DNA of 64,000 nucleotides from Gordionus sp. m RMFG-2023 (Eukaryota > Nematomorpha > Gordioida > Chordodea > Parachordodidae). Shown here one piece after another: positions 12,901-27,900 of the stretch (its first letter is position 1; every line of letters begins with the position of its first letter). A program made the translations under genes and the position numbers. The stretch is taken from positions 32,164,508-32,228,507 of the forward strand of contig NC_088776.1 in assembly GCF_954871325.1 (NCBI RefSeq), written 5' to 3'. The notes under the pieces were generated by a model. That model saw nothing but the letters and a program-made list of their open reading frames with translations. It searched no databases and had not been told where the DNA came from.

Positions 12901-15900
12901 TAAAAAGAAGTAATTAAATTTTCCTAGTGGATATCATTTCGTTTTATTTTATTTCCTATTATCAAATATCAAATCATAACAAGTTATATTTGCTGAAAAA
13001 GTTAAAGGAAGAAAAGGAAAAGCTTCAAAGTAAAATATAATTATTTTATTTTGATTGTTTCTCTTTAATCATTTTTGATGTTATGAACAAGTCAAAACAT
13101 TTTTATAGAGTGTGCCTCTTTCCCATATTCTCGAGCTCCTGGCAGATATAAAACTAAATTTTTTTGACTAGTTCTTATTATTTGATTAGGAAAATTCTTT
13201 TCCCATTTAGTAACCTTATTTTTGGCAAATTTTAAAGACAACCTAATTCAGATAGTGCATTATAATATCTTCATCCTCTATTACATTGTCATAATCACCT
13301 CTAAAAATTATATTAATAATTAAAGGAAATTTATGCTACTAAAGTATTTTTAATAAATAAAATCTATAATGAAATACTTTCTAAAATTTTGTTATATTTT
13401 ATATGCAAAAATGACAATTAGTTTAGAGAATCCTTAAAAGTGTCATCTTTAAACATCTGTAAAATTTTTTTTGCAAAATAGAAAAATTTCGAATCGAATC
13501 GAAACGAATAATGATTTAATTATTCGTACGAATACGAATAGCGCAATTATTCGATTCGTTTTTTTGTAGGCCTATATAGAAGTAACGCTGTCATTTTGCT
13601 GCGAGAATAATGAGCTGTTCCTCAGCTATCATTTCAACAGTTTTAATCATATTCGCACTATTGTCAACGGTGATATCTATTTTTGGCTCTAACATACTTT
13701 ATACTTTTTTAATAAATTTTCAATTTCTTCCTTTAAATTAGATACTGTGTACGCCTTTATAATTTCTAACATCCCTAAAGTTAGAATTTCTATCTTATCA
13801 TCCATAATAAATTGGGCATTAATCCTCAACACTGATTTTTGAAATCTTATTGACATATCTATCTTTAACGAAATGAGATTATTTTTTACTTGTTGCATTA
13901 TCTGGCATCTTATTTCTGATGCACCATATTTTAGTTATCAATCACGATGTGTTTGTTTATAGTCATATTCAACGATTGGACTATTGGATCTAATAATAGT
14001 CTGAATGATTCATATGTTACTAAATTAATTGGCATTAATGGCAATTAATCCCACAACCGATTTGTAAACCTAAATTTTTTAGAAATTACTTAGATTTAAA
14101 ATTAATAATGATTTTAGAGCCCTGCAAAATACCACTTTCAGGTCAAATTTGATTCAAAAATACTTTTTATATTTTATTTGTAATCAATCAGATTTTTTTT
14201 ATTCTGAACGTAATATATTAGTCTGAAAAATAAATGAAACCCTAGTCAAAAAATATTTGAAAAAATTAAATTATACGATTTACTAACAAAAATGTATGTA
14301 ATAAAATACTCTCGATTTGTCCATAACGATTTTAATTGTTTGGAGTGCCTTCTCGTTTGACTGCGAACTTGCTGTTGGCAATCACAATTAACTTCATCTG
14401 ACTTCAAATTAGCTGCAATATTAGGATGTTGACTGAAAATATGTCTTTTAAGATTAACTATAAAATGCCGTCCTTTCATAACTTATATTCACGATCGAGA
14501 CTTAAGTAAAAAATATACAATTTTGTATATTAAGAAGAGAATAATTTGTAAAAATAAGTATTCTAAATTTATTAATATAAGATAATTATTTTGTGTTGAT
14601 ATTGAGAACTATTTCCTTAAGTTTACAATAAAGATTCATAATTACGACTACATTTCGCCGAGTTGGTAGAGTAAAATTACAATATTTTCAGGTTAAAGAA
14701 AAGAACTTTGAAAAAGTAAGTATTCTCATTTATTATTACAAGATAATTATTTCAATGTTAATATTGAACTATTTTTTCTCTAATCACCAATATGAATGAC
14801 GAATTGAGCAAAAAATAGACAGTAAAATATTATAAAAAGTTGGTTTTAGTCGATATTTTCAGGTTAAAGAAGAGAACATTTTGAAAAAGTATTCTCATTT
14901 ATTAATACAAGATAATTATTTCAATGTTAATATTCTTTCTCTAATCAGCAATTGAAGAATTGAGCAAAAAATAGAAAGTAAAATATTATATAAAGTTGGC
15001 GGTGCTCTGGTCTATAGATTTATTTGTCAGCCAGATCCACCCATTTGATTGAGTTGGGTCTGGCTTTTTTTTCAACCAAAAATTATAATAATTCGACCCA
15101 GCGAAGCAATTAAATAACCCATAAAAGTATTTGAAAAATTTGAACTTGTGACTTAAATTTGACCTTTGCCTTATTGCCTGGAAAGGCTTGCTATTTTATG
15201 TCATCGTAAATAGTTAAAGCACGACTTTTACTTAATAATAAATAATTCTCAAATTATTTAAGTTAGAAATCATCGTTTTTTAATATTTTGTAATCTAATA
15301 ATAAGGCTATCAAAAATTTAAGAAATATTCTGTGAAAATATTTTTTATTAAAAAAATTAGATTGGTAAAGCTAATTTTTTAAAATTCGAAGGTAGATCCT
15401 TTCTGACAACCTACCTGAACAATATATATTTTCAATAATTTTGAAATAATCAATGATTGTCAAAATTTCTATTTTATATTTTATAAAAGTTTAAAAATAT
15501 TATATATCAATTTTCTGTTGTATCTAAAATATTTCAAAAAAATTTAAAATAAGGATTATGACAATTGTAACTTTTCTATCTTACATCTTTATTGAAATTT
15601 TAATTTATACTAATAATATAAATTTTTACCTAAAAAAAAATCAAAAAAGTTTAAAAATAACGATTATGACAAGTGTCACCTTTTTATGGTACATCTTCAT
15701 TGAAATTTTAATTTAACTTGTTTACATTATATATTTTTATCAAAAAATTTAAAAAGTTAAATAACGATTATGACAATTTTCACTTTTCTATGGTACATCT
15801 TCATTGAAATTTTAATTTTACATGTTAATAAAAATTTTAATCCATTTGCCTCAAAAAAGTTCTAAAAATTAAATAAAACGATTATGACAACTATCACTTT

Positions 15901-18900
15901 TTTATGTTACATTCTTCTTCATTTAAATTTTAATTTAACATTTTTTTAATATTATAGCGTCAAAAAAGTTAAAAAATAACGATTAGTACAATTGTAACTT
16001 TTTTGTGTTTACATTACATCTTCATTTAAATTTTAATTTAACATTTTTTAAATAATATAAATTTTTACTTATACAAGTCAAAAAAATTAAAAAATAACGA
16101 TTAGGATAATTGTCTCTTTTCTGTGTTACATTCCATCTTCGTTGAAATTTTGATTTAACAATTTTGTTAATATTATAAATTTTTACTCATTTGTCAAAAA
16201 AGTTAAAAAATAACGATAATGTTAACATGCTTACTAACCCATTTATTTCAAAAAAAATATTATAAAAATAATAATTTACTATAAAATTTTATAATAATAT
16301 GAAGATCTTTGCTCAAATTTTTAAAAAATAAAAGATCTTCAAATTTTAATCTTGCTCAAAAATCTTCAAAGACGATTTTTTGTACAACCCTGGTTAAATA
16401 TACTGATGAACATCCTTTACTAATATTTCTACAAATTTATTAATTGGTATTTAGAATAAATTAATTATAATTTTCATTATTTTATTTTATTCCGATATAT
16501 TAGGTAGCTTACAAAGGAGTTCGGGATTCTGCCCTAAATTTGCTTGATGACATACTCTCTAGATGGAACGGGTCGGCTAAGGCTTTGCTTATAACTCAAT
16601 TGCAAGCTTTTGTCAAGATTCAGCAGCAAAGTAGAATTGTCAACCCTCTAAGTTTCAACGGAAAAATTAATGAAACGAAATCGAAAGGGGAAAATAATGG
16701 CGCTCATTTAGAGTCGGACCAATTACAAGCCCCTGAGGTTTATTATAAGACGGAAAAGGAATCAGGCGAAGGGCATAATAATAATGACATGGGAAAATTA
16801 AAAACACAATTAGATTCTATAGGGCAAAAACGCAGTCTTAATTTAAATTTAAAATCCGAAAAAATCTCAACACTAGTGGAATTTGATTTGGAGACCCATA
16901 AATTAGATAGTATGGAATCGGATATTGATATAATTTTAGTAAAGAATCCAGAAAATCGCAATAAACCTTCTGTAAACAAAGCCAATGATAAATCTATCTT
17001 TATGAATCACGATATAAGGTCTACAATGCATTTATCATATCCACAGGCCGTAAGTAGTTCATCATATGATTCATTAGATCCCGAAGCATTAGACCGGGCA
17101 AGCGAGGCTATGTTCGCCTTGATTCTTGGAGGTAAAGGCGGAATCTTAAGCGATAATTGCTTAGGTAGATGCTTTTATATATATATATACTTTATAGAAA
17201 AATTTTAGGCCAAATTCTAGGAATTATATTAAAAAATAATGCTTTCTATATTTTTTACATTTTTAAAAGATTTTTTTAAATTTGACTATTGTCCAGTTTA
17301 ATTGTTTCTTTATTTATTTTAGATCCTCTTACAGTATGGAAAATATTTTGCAATATATGATTGCATTTGAAACAATAAAATATTCAATTGGATAGTGAAA
17401 AGAAAATTTATAGCTTGATAATTAAAGTTTTTATAAAGCAAAAAATGTTCTTAATATTTTTTATTACTTAATATTTTTTAATATACGTAAATCTTTAGGT
17501 GGAACTAATCAACCTGACGAGATCTGCGCAATTTGGCGCCTCCTCTTCGAAATTCACTTACCAGAAAAAGTTGCTGTGATCGATTTATATGATGATTGTG
17601 TAGATACCGTCCTAGGTGACGCACTTATAAACCTTAAAAGGTATTTATTCTCAAATATAAAAACCCAACTTATATAAATTGAGTTCCCTGCCCTTGATAC
17701 TAGATACTTTTTTTGCTACCAAATACAATGACAGAACAACTTATATAGATATATTTTACGGGTGGGCAAGAAAATTTACAGGGTTGAGCTTGACCAAAAA
17801 ACTATCCCAATCTCTATAAATAATATTTTTTTATATATGTATTCCATAAAAATATTTCAAATTTGTCCAGCTTGGTTCAAAAAATTTTTATTGACCGAGC
17901 TTTTAGTTTTTATTGGGGAATTATCTTAACCTAGAATAAATTCACTATTGGGTTTCATTTATATTGTTAAATATTATTTTTATATTTACATTTATGCCCT
18001 TATATGTTTTTTTAAGTCAATATTAACTTTATTTTAAATATAATAATAAATGAATCTATAATATTAATTTTTTAAATTCATTGTCATTCAATAACTAACG
18101 TTTAGCTCTCTGTAGCAGAGTCTTCTGACTCATTTCGATTTCTATTTTCAAAAGAATTTTAACCCAAATCGACCTATTTCGTTGGAAGAACTAGGAATTG
18201 TTAGTCTCTTAATGGGCATGAAGGCAAAAGTTTAATCTATTAACTTGAGGTCGGAATTGATTATTTCTTATGGAAATTACTGTTTTCCTCATAATTTGCT
18301 ATTAAACATGCTGATTTTACTTCTGAAATTAATTATATCACTTAAAATACTTTGGTCATCACAACCTTGTAAAATGGCTAATTCTTGAATTATATCATAT
18401 ACTTCATTGAATTCACTACTAGTGAGATGCTTCTCAACATTGTGATCGTTTTTTCCTGTTTTTTAAACATATTTTTTTCTTTAGATTTTTTTAGAGCATT
18501 TGACCATATTTGACCAGGTCAAATACTTCTCCGGTCAATTGACCACTTGCCAACTCTGTTATAAATTATATAGTTAGGCTTAGGTTCCTGAGATCGTCCT
18601 GAATCTAGTGAACCCCGAGAAGTTGGGGGGGGGGAGTTCACCAATTAGATAAAACTAGCACTATCGACTTTGGAAATGAATATCGCGCCAAAACAAATTA
18701 TATTAATTATTGCGTTTTTTTTATTTTCCTTACAAAATGGACCAAATTTTATATTTACGGGATCCTATATTTTTAAATTTGATAAAATAGATTCCTATAA
18801 GTTTTACGTTTTAATTTTACAAAACTTTTATACATAGTAATAAAGGATTATTTTTTACATTTAATAAAAGATAAAATTTTGGCGTTTTTTATTCTTCACC

Positions 18901-21900
18901 GTCAAATTTTTTAAGTTTCAAATTTTATAAAAGAGAAATTAATGTTTGTTAAAAAATAAAACATTACAATTCTATCTCAAGGTAGGCCTATGATTTTATA
19001 TCGTCAGCCGGACCTGAAAATATAAAACCCGGGAAGGACCTGGCCGAGAAATAATTTTTAGAAAAATTCGGGTTGGGCCTTGCAAATATACATCTGCAGG
19101 TATCTGATTTATATTATATAAAAAAAATTATATAAATCATGATATTTTGTTTTTCAGGCATTACCTCATACCAAAAAGCATTGACTTGATATTGGAAAGA
19201 GTATTATATTCAGAAAATTACACCAACGATGAAATTAATTCGTGCAATAAACAAGGAATTTCCCATTCAGATGATTTTGAAAGCCATTATCCTGTGTTTA
19301 AATGTGAATTACCACTTGCCAAACCCTTTCAAGAAAATCTGGTTTATTTACATACATTTAGTTATAATATATATAAGGGTTGACAAATTTAAATCAATTT
19401 AAATCGGTTTAAAATTAATCCGATTTTTAAATTTTTAAAAATTTTATTTGCTAAATTTCAATATTTCGATTTTAAAAAATTACCTTATTGATTGACTTTG
19501 ATTTATTTTAAATTTTGACTTATCTAAATAAAATAAATGAGTCATTTTTAATATTCTAAAAAAAATTATTAGTCTTATTTTTTCTTAAACAAATATATTA
19601 TCTCAAATCTAGGTATATTTATAACTTTTCGATTAAATTTTTTAAGTCATAAATTACAAAACATTGTATAAAATTTAGTCGAAATTGATTATTTATTGTA
19701 CATATACATTTTCTTAAAAATATGAAATTAACGAGCAGATCAGGGACCTTAATTTTTTGATCAAACCCGGCCCATGTCCGCATTAGAAAAAATTCGGCTC
19801 AGGCCCGGCCCATATTTATTATTAAAAAAACTCACAAACCTATAATAAGTTCCAAAATTTTTCCCAAGTCTATATAATTTATTTTATTATATTTAATGAA
19901 AATAAACAATATTTAATTAATATGAAATTTACTGAATTAGAAGTAAAAAAATTAAATATTTTTTAAGTTAGCAACTGTTGTAAATAAAGTAAATTTAAAT
20001 TAAAAAATTTTTGAAAACCCAGGCCCGCTAGTAAATATAATATTAGGCCCATGCCCGGTCAAAATTTTCTCCTTTATTTTAAGTAAATAAGAAATTTTCT
20101 TATCTTATGAGGTGTGAGTCACAAATTTTATTTTGATGAGAGGTGCGAAATTTTTCCTTATTTTTATAAAATATATTAATGAATATATATTTAGTGCCTT
20201 TAATATGAACAAATAGTTGAAAAATATTTGTAAATATAGATTAAGACATTTTTAAGCTATCATGAAATCGATATATTAAAAATAGTATATGTATAAATAT
20301 GTTTCAATAGTTCGGTACTAAATATATTTAAAATATTCGCATCTCTTATTAAAATAAAAGTAAATTTACTCACACCTCATAAGATAAGAAAATTTTGATC
20401 CATCAAATAAATGAGAAAATTTTGATCCATTAAATAAAGGAGAAAATTTTGATTCATCAAATAAAGGAGAAAATTTTGATTCACTCATTCTTGATGGGCT
20501 ATCTGCTCGCAAATATATAATTTATTTCCAAACATTTACAGGGCTATATTAAGTCTAAACCATTTATTGAAGGTAATATAGAATTGTAATATATTATTTG
20601 TTAGAGTCAGTAAATAACTAAGATTTATTCAAGGGAGAAACCCCCCCCCCCCCCAAAAAAAATCCCTGTTTGCCCGGCTTTCGGCAGGGTCCTGCCTATG
20701 AAAAATTATAATTAGATATTTTTTATTTACTCGTGGTTATTTTCATTTTGTTTATGGAAGTATATTATATCTTCTTCTCCGTTTAAGGGCGATTTTCAGG
20801 TCTACCAAGGTTGGCCAGTTTTCCCTCAGATTTTTCTTTTCCATTTTTGACAGTCCTGATCATAAATATACGATTCATTTTTCTCATATCCGCCGCTATC
20901 ACATTTATCTACGTCATCTTGGTCCTTCATCTAGTCTTGTTCCTCCTACTTCCATCAAGATGCATCTCTTTACCTAGTCATCTTTTGTTTTACGTCCCAC
21001 ATGCCCGAACCATAGTCTATTTCTTCGCATTACCACTCCAATCATTTACATACCCAATCTTACTCGCAATTCCTTGCTAGTTTTTATCTCTCTCATATAT
21101 ACTCCACATATCCATCTAATCATCTTCATCTCTGTTCTTTCTGATTTGACTTTGTGGGTCGCTTTCATTGTCCATGTTTCGCCGCCATAAACTAAACAAC
21201 TCCTCACACAACTTACGGAAACATTGTTAGAATAGACATCTCTCTGAAATTTTCATGCTTGTCTGACCCTTGAAACAACAGAATCTACACCATCTGCATT
21301 TAGCATATCACCCAAATAACAAAACATATCTACTTTTACCGGGGTTAACTCATTGCCAATATCTGAACCACCATTTTCTACGTTATGAGTATTATGTACC
21401 TTTTTTACGCACGTTCTACAAATAAAGGTCATTCTTGATAACATCAGATTTCCCTTTTTCTCGCTATATCTATTATGTACCCATTTCTGGCATGTGCATT
21501 GGATTAAATTTCTATCAACTCCTTTCCAATATACACCAAAAGGCCAGTTGCCGGATTTCTCCATCTTCACTTTGTCTTCGCTGCATTCATTTTCAAGCCC
21601 TTTGCTTCCATAGCCATCTTCCATTTACTAGTTTTATCCCTTAATTCTTCCTCGCTGTTTGCCATTAATACACGATCATCTGCATATAATAGCTCCTAGT
21701 GAAGTCCTTCATGTATTTTTCTAGCCACCACATCCATTACTAAGGTAAATAATAATGGGCTCAGCACGGATCTTTGAAGTCCTACCTTCACTTCAATTTC
21801 ACTATCTCCATCACCTGTCCGTATTGCAGTGTGTGCTCCCACATACACTGCCATAACCAACCATTTTTCCACACTTGATCTTCTCAAGGCCCATCCTATA

Positions 21901-24900
21901 ACCTCGCGTGGCACCCTGTCAAATGCTTTCTTTAAATCAACAAAAATACAGTTTCTTTTCCTTCGCAAGATACTCCTCCTGCATTTCTCTCACCACAAAA
22001 ATTGCATCTGTCGTGCCTTTCCCTGATGTATAACCTAACTGCATTTCATCAATTTTAGTTTGTTCTCTTATCCGCTTCTCTAACACCCTCTCAAATACTT
22101 TCATTGTATGCTCTAAGAGTTTAATAGCTCTGTAAGACCTGCAATCTAAAGGGTCACCTTTCCCCTTGCATACTGGAATAATTATACTTCTTTGCCAATC
22201 TTCGGACATAGTTCCTTCTGTGATAATTTGATTGGCAAAATTCATTAAACATTCAATTCCTAAGTCATCAGAACCTTTAAACATTTATGATACAAACCAG
22301 CTGCTTTCCCTTTTTTCATCTTTTTCACTGCTCTCTTAATTTCGTCCTTACCAAATTTGCACGACCTACTACCTTTACACAACGAACATCATTATTCCAT
22401 TCATTTTCTTCGTTCAATCCCATGTATATCTTCCAGATGTTCTTAATACCATTATTATCAATCACCATTTTTCCTTCCATATTTTTCAAACAACACCACA
22501 TCCTGTCTCTTTTTCCCCATCTACTTTGCCATTCGGACAATTTCCCATTCCTTCCGCGCATTTCATTTCTTTAGCAAACTCCTGCCTTTTTTCTTCTTGC
22601 GCCTTCGGTAGCATTTCTTTTCGCCATCTTGTAAATATCGTTATCACTATTTTTATACCATTCTTCGAAGAACCTGCATCATCCACAGCTATCGCTCCGA
22701 ATTCCACCACTCTTTATGCCTAAGCGGCCCTTTTGTCCATCCACCTCTTCCTCAGTTCCTCACCCAGGTTTTTATCATTGCTTCCCACTTGTCATTTACC
22801 CCAGATTCTTGTGCCACCTCCGCCTATCTTATCGCCAACATATTGAATTAATGTCTAGCACTCTCTTCCTTCAATTTCCAAACCCTGGCACCTTAAACGT
22901 TAGATCGCCTATAACTAGTCGATGCTGATTAATACATTCCTCTCCCGGTAACCCTTTCACATTTTACTATGCTCCTATCACATCTTACTAACAAATAATC
23001 CACTGCACTTTAACAAATAATCACTGCACTTTTAGCAAAATCATCTTCGTTAAAGCTTACTGAACAATTGGAAGCTCTAATTTTAAAATCTATGCCAATG
23101 TTTCATGCTTTATCAGTAGACAGTATAAAGGAAAAATTTATTAGCAAGATTTAAAAAAAAATCCAAAACTGGTATGCTAGAATGGATATAAAAGAACTCA
23201 ATATCTGATTTGCACTAATATTTAGTGTCTGACTTGTACTTATTAATTTCTCAATCAGTTTTGAGAACCACAAAAAATAAGCCGAGTTATAAACAAAATG
23301 GAAATTATGACATCACGCTTTAGGCGTCGGTGAGCCACTAATTCTGAAAGTTATATCAAACCCATTAAGTAATTCTTATGTATTACATTTTATTGCATAT
23401 TCTGTTTGTTACATGGTTCAAAAAGGAAAAAGTTGGCAAAATATGAAAAAATAGTCAGAATAGCATTAGGTTAGAACGGAAAATTGGAAGTTCTAAATAT
23501 CTGGTTTGCGTTAATATGTAGTGCCTTACTTATCAATTCTTCAATTAATTCATCAGTCATACAAAAGTAACCGAATTAGAAGTCAAATAAAAACTGTGAA
23601 AGAATTAGACAGTTAAGTAAAACTCATTATTGGCAAAATAAATAAAAATTGCCATCATGCTAGAATGAAGTATAGAAGCACTGAATATCTTGCAGTAGTA
23701 TGTAACGTTTGATTAGTATTTATAAACACAATCAGTTTTTACAGTCAGTAAACAGAAACCAGTTAAAAGCGAAATAAAAATAAAGTCACGCCTTAGAGTG
23801 AGTCTTAAATATTTGATTTTAAATTGCGGTTCAAAAATCAATTACGTCTAAATACATTAAGGTTTCTTTAAACTAGTGAAGGTCACGGTCCGGACTGGAC
23901 CGATACCCTCGGACCGGACCGGACCACGGTCCTTAAAAAAGATTGATCCAGACCGTGGTACATATTTTTTTTAAAATAAATATAAGAGTATTATATAAAC
24001 AATATAAAATTAATTATGTATAATATAATAATTAATACAAATATTTAATTTAAATAAATGCTAATGTCTTTGTTTGTAGAACTTCCTTGGAAGGAATTAG
24101 AAGAGGGACTTAATGGAGGCGATAGATATATTCCATTCTTTAACCAAGAGCCCATACACATCAAAGCTTGTATTGTTTTGTTTGAAAGCCTATTCCTTTT
24201 TTTAGTGACAAGATCTCCTGCTTTCGAAAATATTTGTTCACAGGGGACAGATGTTGCTTGAATTGCAAAATTTCTAGCTGCTAATGAGAGGACTGGAAAT
24301 CTATATAATAAACTATATTGACTATTTAAAAAATATAAAAGACCTTTCACTATTGGCTTTCCACCATACTAATATGTCATCCTTTAATGAAACAAGAGGT
24401 TCATTCAAATAGTTATGAAGTTCTGATATATTTTCTTCAATGATTTCTGCCGATATATAATCCCCTTCTGAATTTCTTTCTTGGGATAAAATTCTTTCTA
24501 AAAAACTAAATTCATTGATTTCCTCCTGGCACAAATGTTTGAAAATTAGGATTTAATAAATAAATATTAAAAATATACCTGAGAATCCGTTATTCCTGTA
24601 TTTTTTTTATTTTCTATTTTCCTTAAATATTTTGAAAATTTGGTCATATACTCAATTCTATTAAGAGTATTAGGCATGTAAACTTGTTTTAATCTCGGAT
24701 CAAATAATGTTGAGACATATGATTCATAGCAAAATAATTCTTTGAGATATCTCTGCATTTTAACCAGCATGTTATTAAGAATTTCTTTTCTTGTATTGTT
24801 ATTATCCTTTTTTATATTATTTAAAATTTCATTATTTATATTCTCCATATATAACATGGAAATCCCAAATGTAGGATATTTGGATCCTGATAAATCAAGT

Positions 24901-27900
24901 GTGGTTTTATAGAAGGGCCTTAGAAAATCTACAGCCTCTTTAAGGTCTTCTTTTTCACACTCAGTAAAGAAAACCCCTTTAAATTGTTTGTAATTCAACT
25001 ACTTATAGCATCCATGTTCTAATAATTAAATATTTTTTAAAAATAATTGGATAAAAATGTAAATACCTCATAAATTGTATTCATCATTAAATAGGAACTA
25101 TTCCATCTAATAGGGATATCAGAAGGGATTTTAAATTTTGTAATACCCTTATTTTCACATATTTGTACATATGCTTGATTTATTTTGGGTGATTTATTTA
25201 TAGAAAAGGCTATGTCTCTACACTTTTCTAGGATAGTTGTAATATATGATAAACCTTCCTGAGATATTAGGTTTAGAATATGGGCACAGCATCTAAAGCC
25301 TTTAAATTTTTGTTCCTTATAAATATTCTGCAAAATATCCATGCTTTTTAGGAAATTATTGGCATTATCTGTAGTACAGGCCAGTATATTCTCCTCCAAT
25401 TGATATACATCAATTACTTCTTTTATAGCTAAGGATATTTCTTCAGTAGTATGAGGAAATGGGATATAATTTATATCAAGTAAAATATTTTTTAATGTAA
25501 AAGAAAAATCAATATAATGTGCAGTAATGACTATAAATGAAATTTTATTTATATTGCTCCACATATCTGTGGTAAAGCTTATTAAAGAATTATTTTTATT
25601 TAAAATATCTTTTAGAGAATTTCTTAGTTTCTCAAAATTAGCTGTATAAAAATTTTTAACTTTTTTTGACCAAATTGTAGCAGTTGAGTTTAAATATTTG
25701 ATTAAATTATGAAGACCTTAACTTTCAAAAGTCTTCATTGGTAGAGAGTCCATTATTACCCATTTTATAATGAGTTGGTTCATATGATCTGTTTGGAATT
25801 TATCCAATGGTATTGAAGAAAGTGATTTTGTACTTGTGGAGGGCATATTTAAATTAAGAGTAGATTGTGTTTTTGAGATATTTCCATTTTCATTATTAGA
25901 AGTATAAATTTTATGTTTTATCAAATGTCTGCTTAAGGTACCTAATTATTTTATTAAGAATAAGGTTAAATTATTTTGACAATTAATTATTCAGACAGTT
26001 TCTTAAGAAAAAATAGATATATAAATAATAAGCAAAATATTTTAATAATAATACTGCTTATTTTGATTAATTTATTGCTTAAAAAATTATAAACAATTAT
26101 TTTGTTACTTGTTGCTGACGATATGTTAAATTTGGTATTACAGTGAACACATATTCTATGTTTTTTATTAGCACTATAAGTAAAATGTTTCTTGGACAAA
26201 CTTATGGTTTTCATAATGTAAAAAAAATTTAAAAAATCAAAAAATCTAAAATAACTCCTCTAGAAAAATATCATAAAATAAAATATACAAAAAAATTATA
26301 TTAATTGAATAGTAAAGTAAACTTAAATATTAATAAAAGACCGGTCCGGGTCGTAAAAAATAAAAAGACCGGTCCGAACCACGGTCCTCAACAAAAACCG
26401 GACCGTTGACCTTCACTACTTTAAACAGTATAAATAAAAAGATTATTAATAATAGTATCGCACAATCTTAAAAATTTCGAAACCCAATTAGGCTTAGCTG
26501 AAAAATCTGCTAAAACAAATTAGGTATCGGCTAAGGAGCGGCTAATCGTCCGTCAGTGCGTAGGATAAGCCTGGCCTTAATTATTATTTACTTATATTTG
26601 TTAAAATATTTGTTTATAATTATTTTTATTTATTATGTAACATAACAATAAGCCCATGCCTAATTTTTGACTAATTAGTTTTAGCCGATTTTTCAGCTAA
26701 GCCGTTTTGGATTCTGATAAGATTAGCAGATTACGCAACACTAATTAGTAAAACACTTAACTTTCTATAATTGATAGCAAAATTCAAGATTGAACGAAGA
26801 ATGTAAATACACTAAAATTAAATAAACGAAATAAATATAAAAAAAAATTCTATCATTATTATAAAAAATAAACTTTTATCATACTTTAAAAAATGTGATA
26901 CAAATAATGTGGATTGATTATTATGAAATCTAAAAAACATTAATAAATAATTGTACATAATATAATATGCATGAATTTAATGAGTGTCTATACCTGATTA
27001 TTCAAATTTCCATTTTTTCCGTATCCAGCAAAAACTAAATTATTGTCAAGATATTATTGAGATCGAATTATACCAGATACACCGAAACCAGTAGCCGATA
27101 TTCAAAAATAATAAACCTTCATAAATTTTAAAAAAAATACATCTACAAACTTCCAATCCGAAAGAAAAAAGAAGGCTGTAAATTTCTTTTTACTTTAAAT
27201 TTTCTTCTATAAATGGTAAAAAATGCTAAATTATATTTTTGCTTTTTTCAATAAACACATTGTTATTTTTTGGAACTCTGAATTATACTATCCTAGAAAT
27301 GATATAATTGATCCTTACGTAATAATTGTAAAGGTTCAGAAAATATTACCAATTAACTTTGAATAAAAATAAATTACCAAACTTTCCTTTATAATTTTTA
27401 AATTTTTTTCTACAGTATCATTACCGTCGCATCTCTTCCTCACACCTTCCAGCGTGCTCCTATCTAACCGCTCTACAAAATTACCTTTTAAATATCGCGC
27501 TTCCATCGTTGGCTCGACAAAATTGGCGCTACCTTTTCGTAGCCATTCATATGTTGGGGGACGTCATCTTTTTTCATGAAACGCCGTTGACACCTGATTT
27601 AACACGCCAATTTTTTTCTGCTACGCTTACGCCTTTGGGGCCCGTAGATGATTCACCATTAGTTCGCTTATTGTATTTGGGAAATTGTGTCGGTTTTTTG
27701 AAGCTCCTCAAAAAATATCCCGAATATTCCAAAAGAGCATGCCTTTTATCGTCATCCATAAATATTATTAGTGAAAATTTTTTTGTAGAAGAAAACGGGA
27801 AAATCAAACAGACAAAAATGGTAGAAAATACAGGATCTGTAAATGTTCAAATTAATCAACTTAAAACTGAGGCGAATATGATACAATGTAGTCATTTTAG

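Noticed and set aside
20811-22928. + strand ORFs rich in Ser, Phe, Cys and Pro
   Set aside because: They are antisense to the LINE reverse transcriptase on the - strand, whose motifs are clear.
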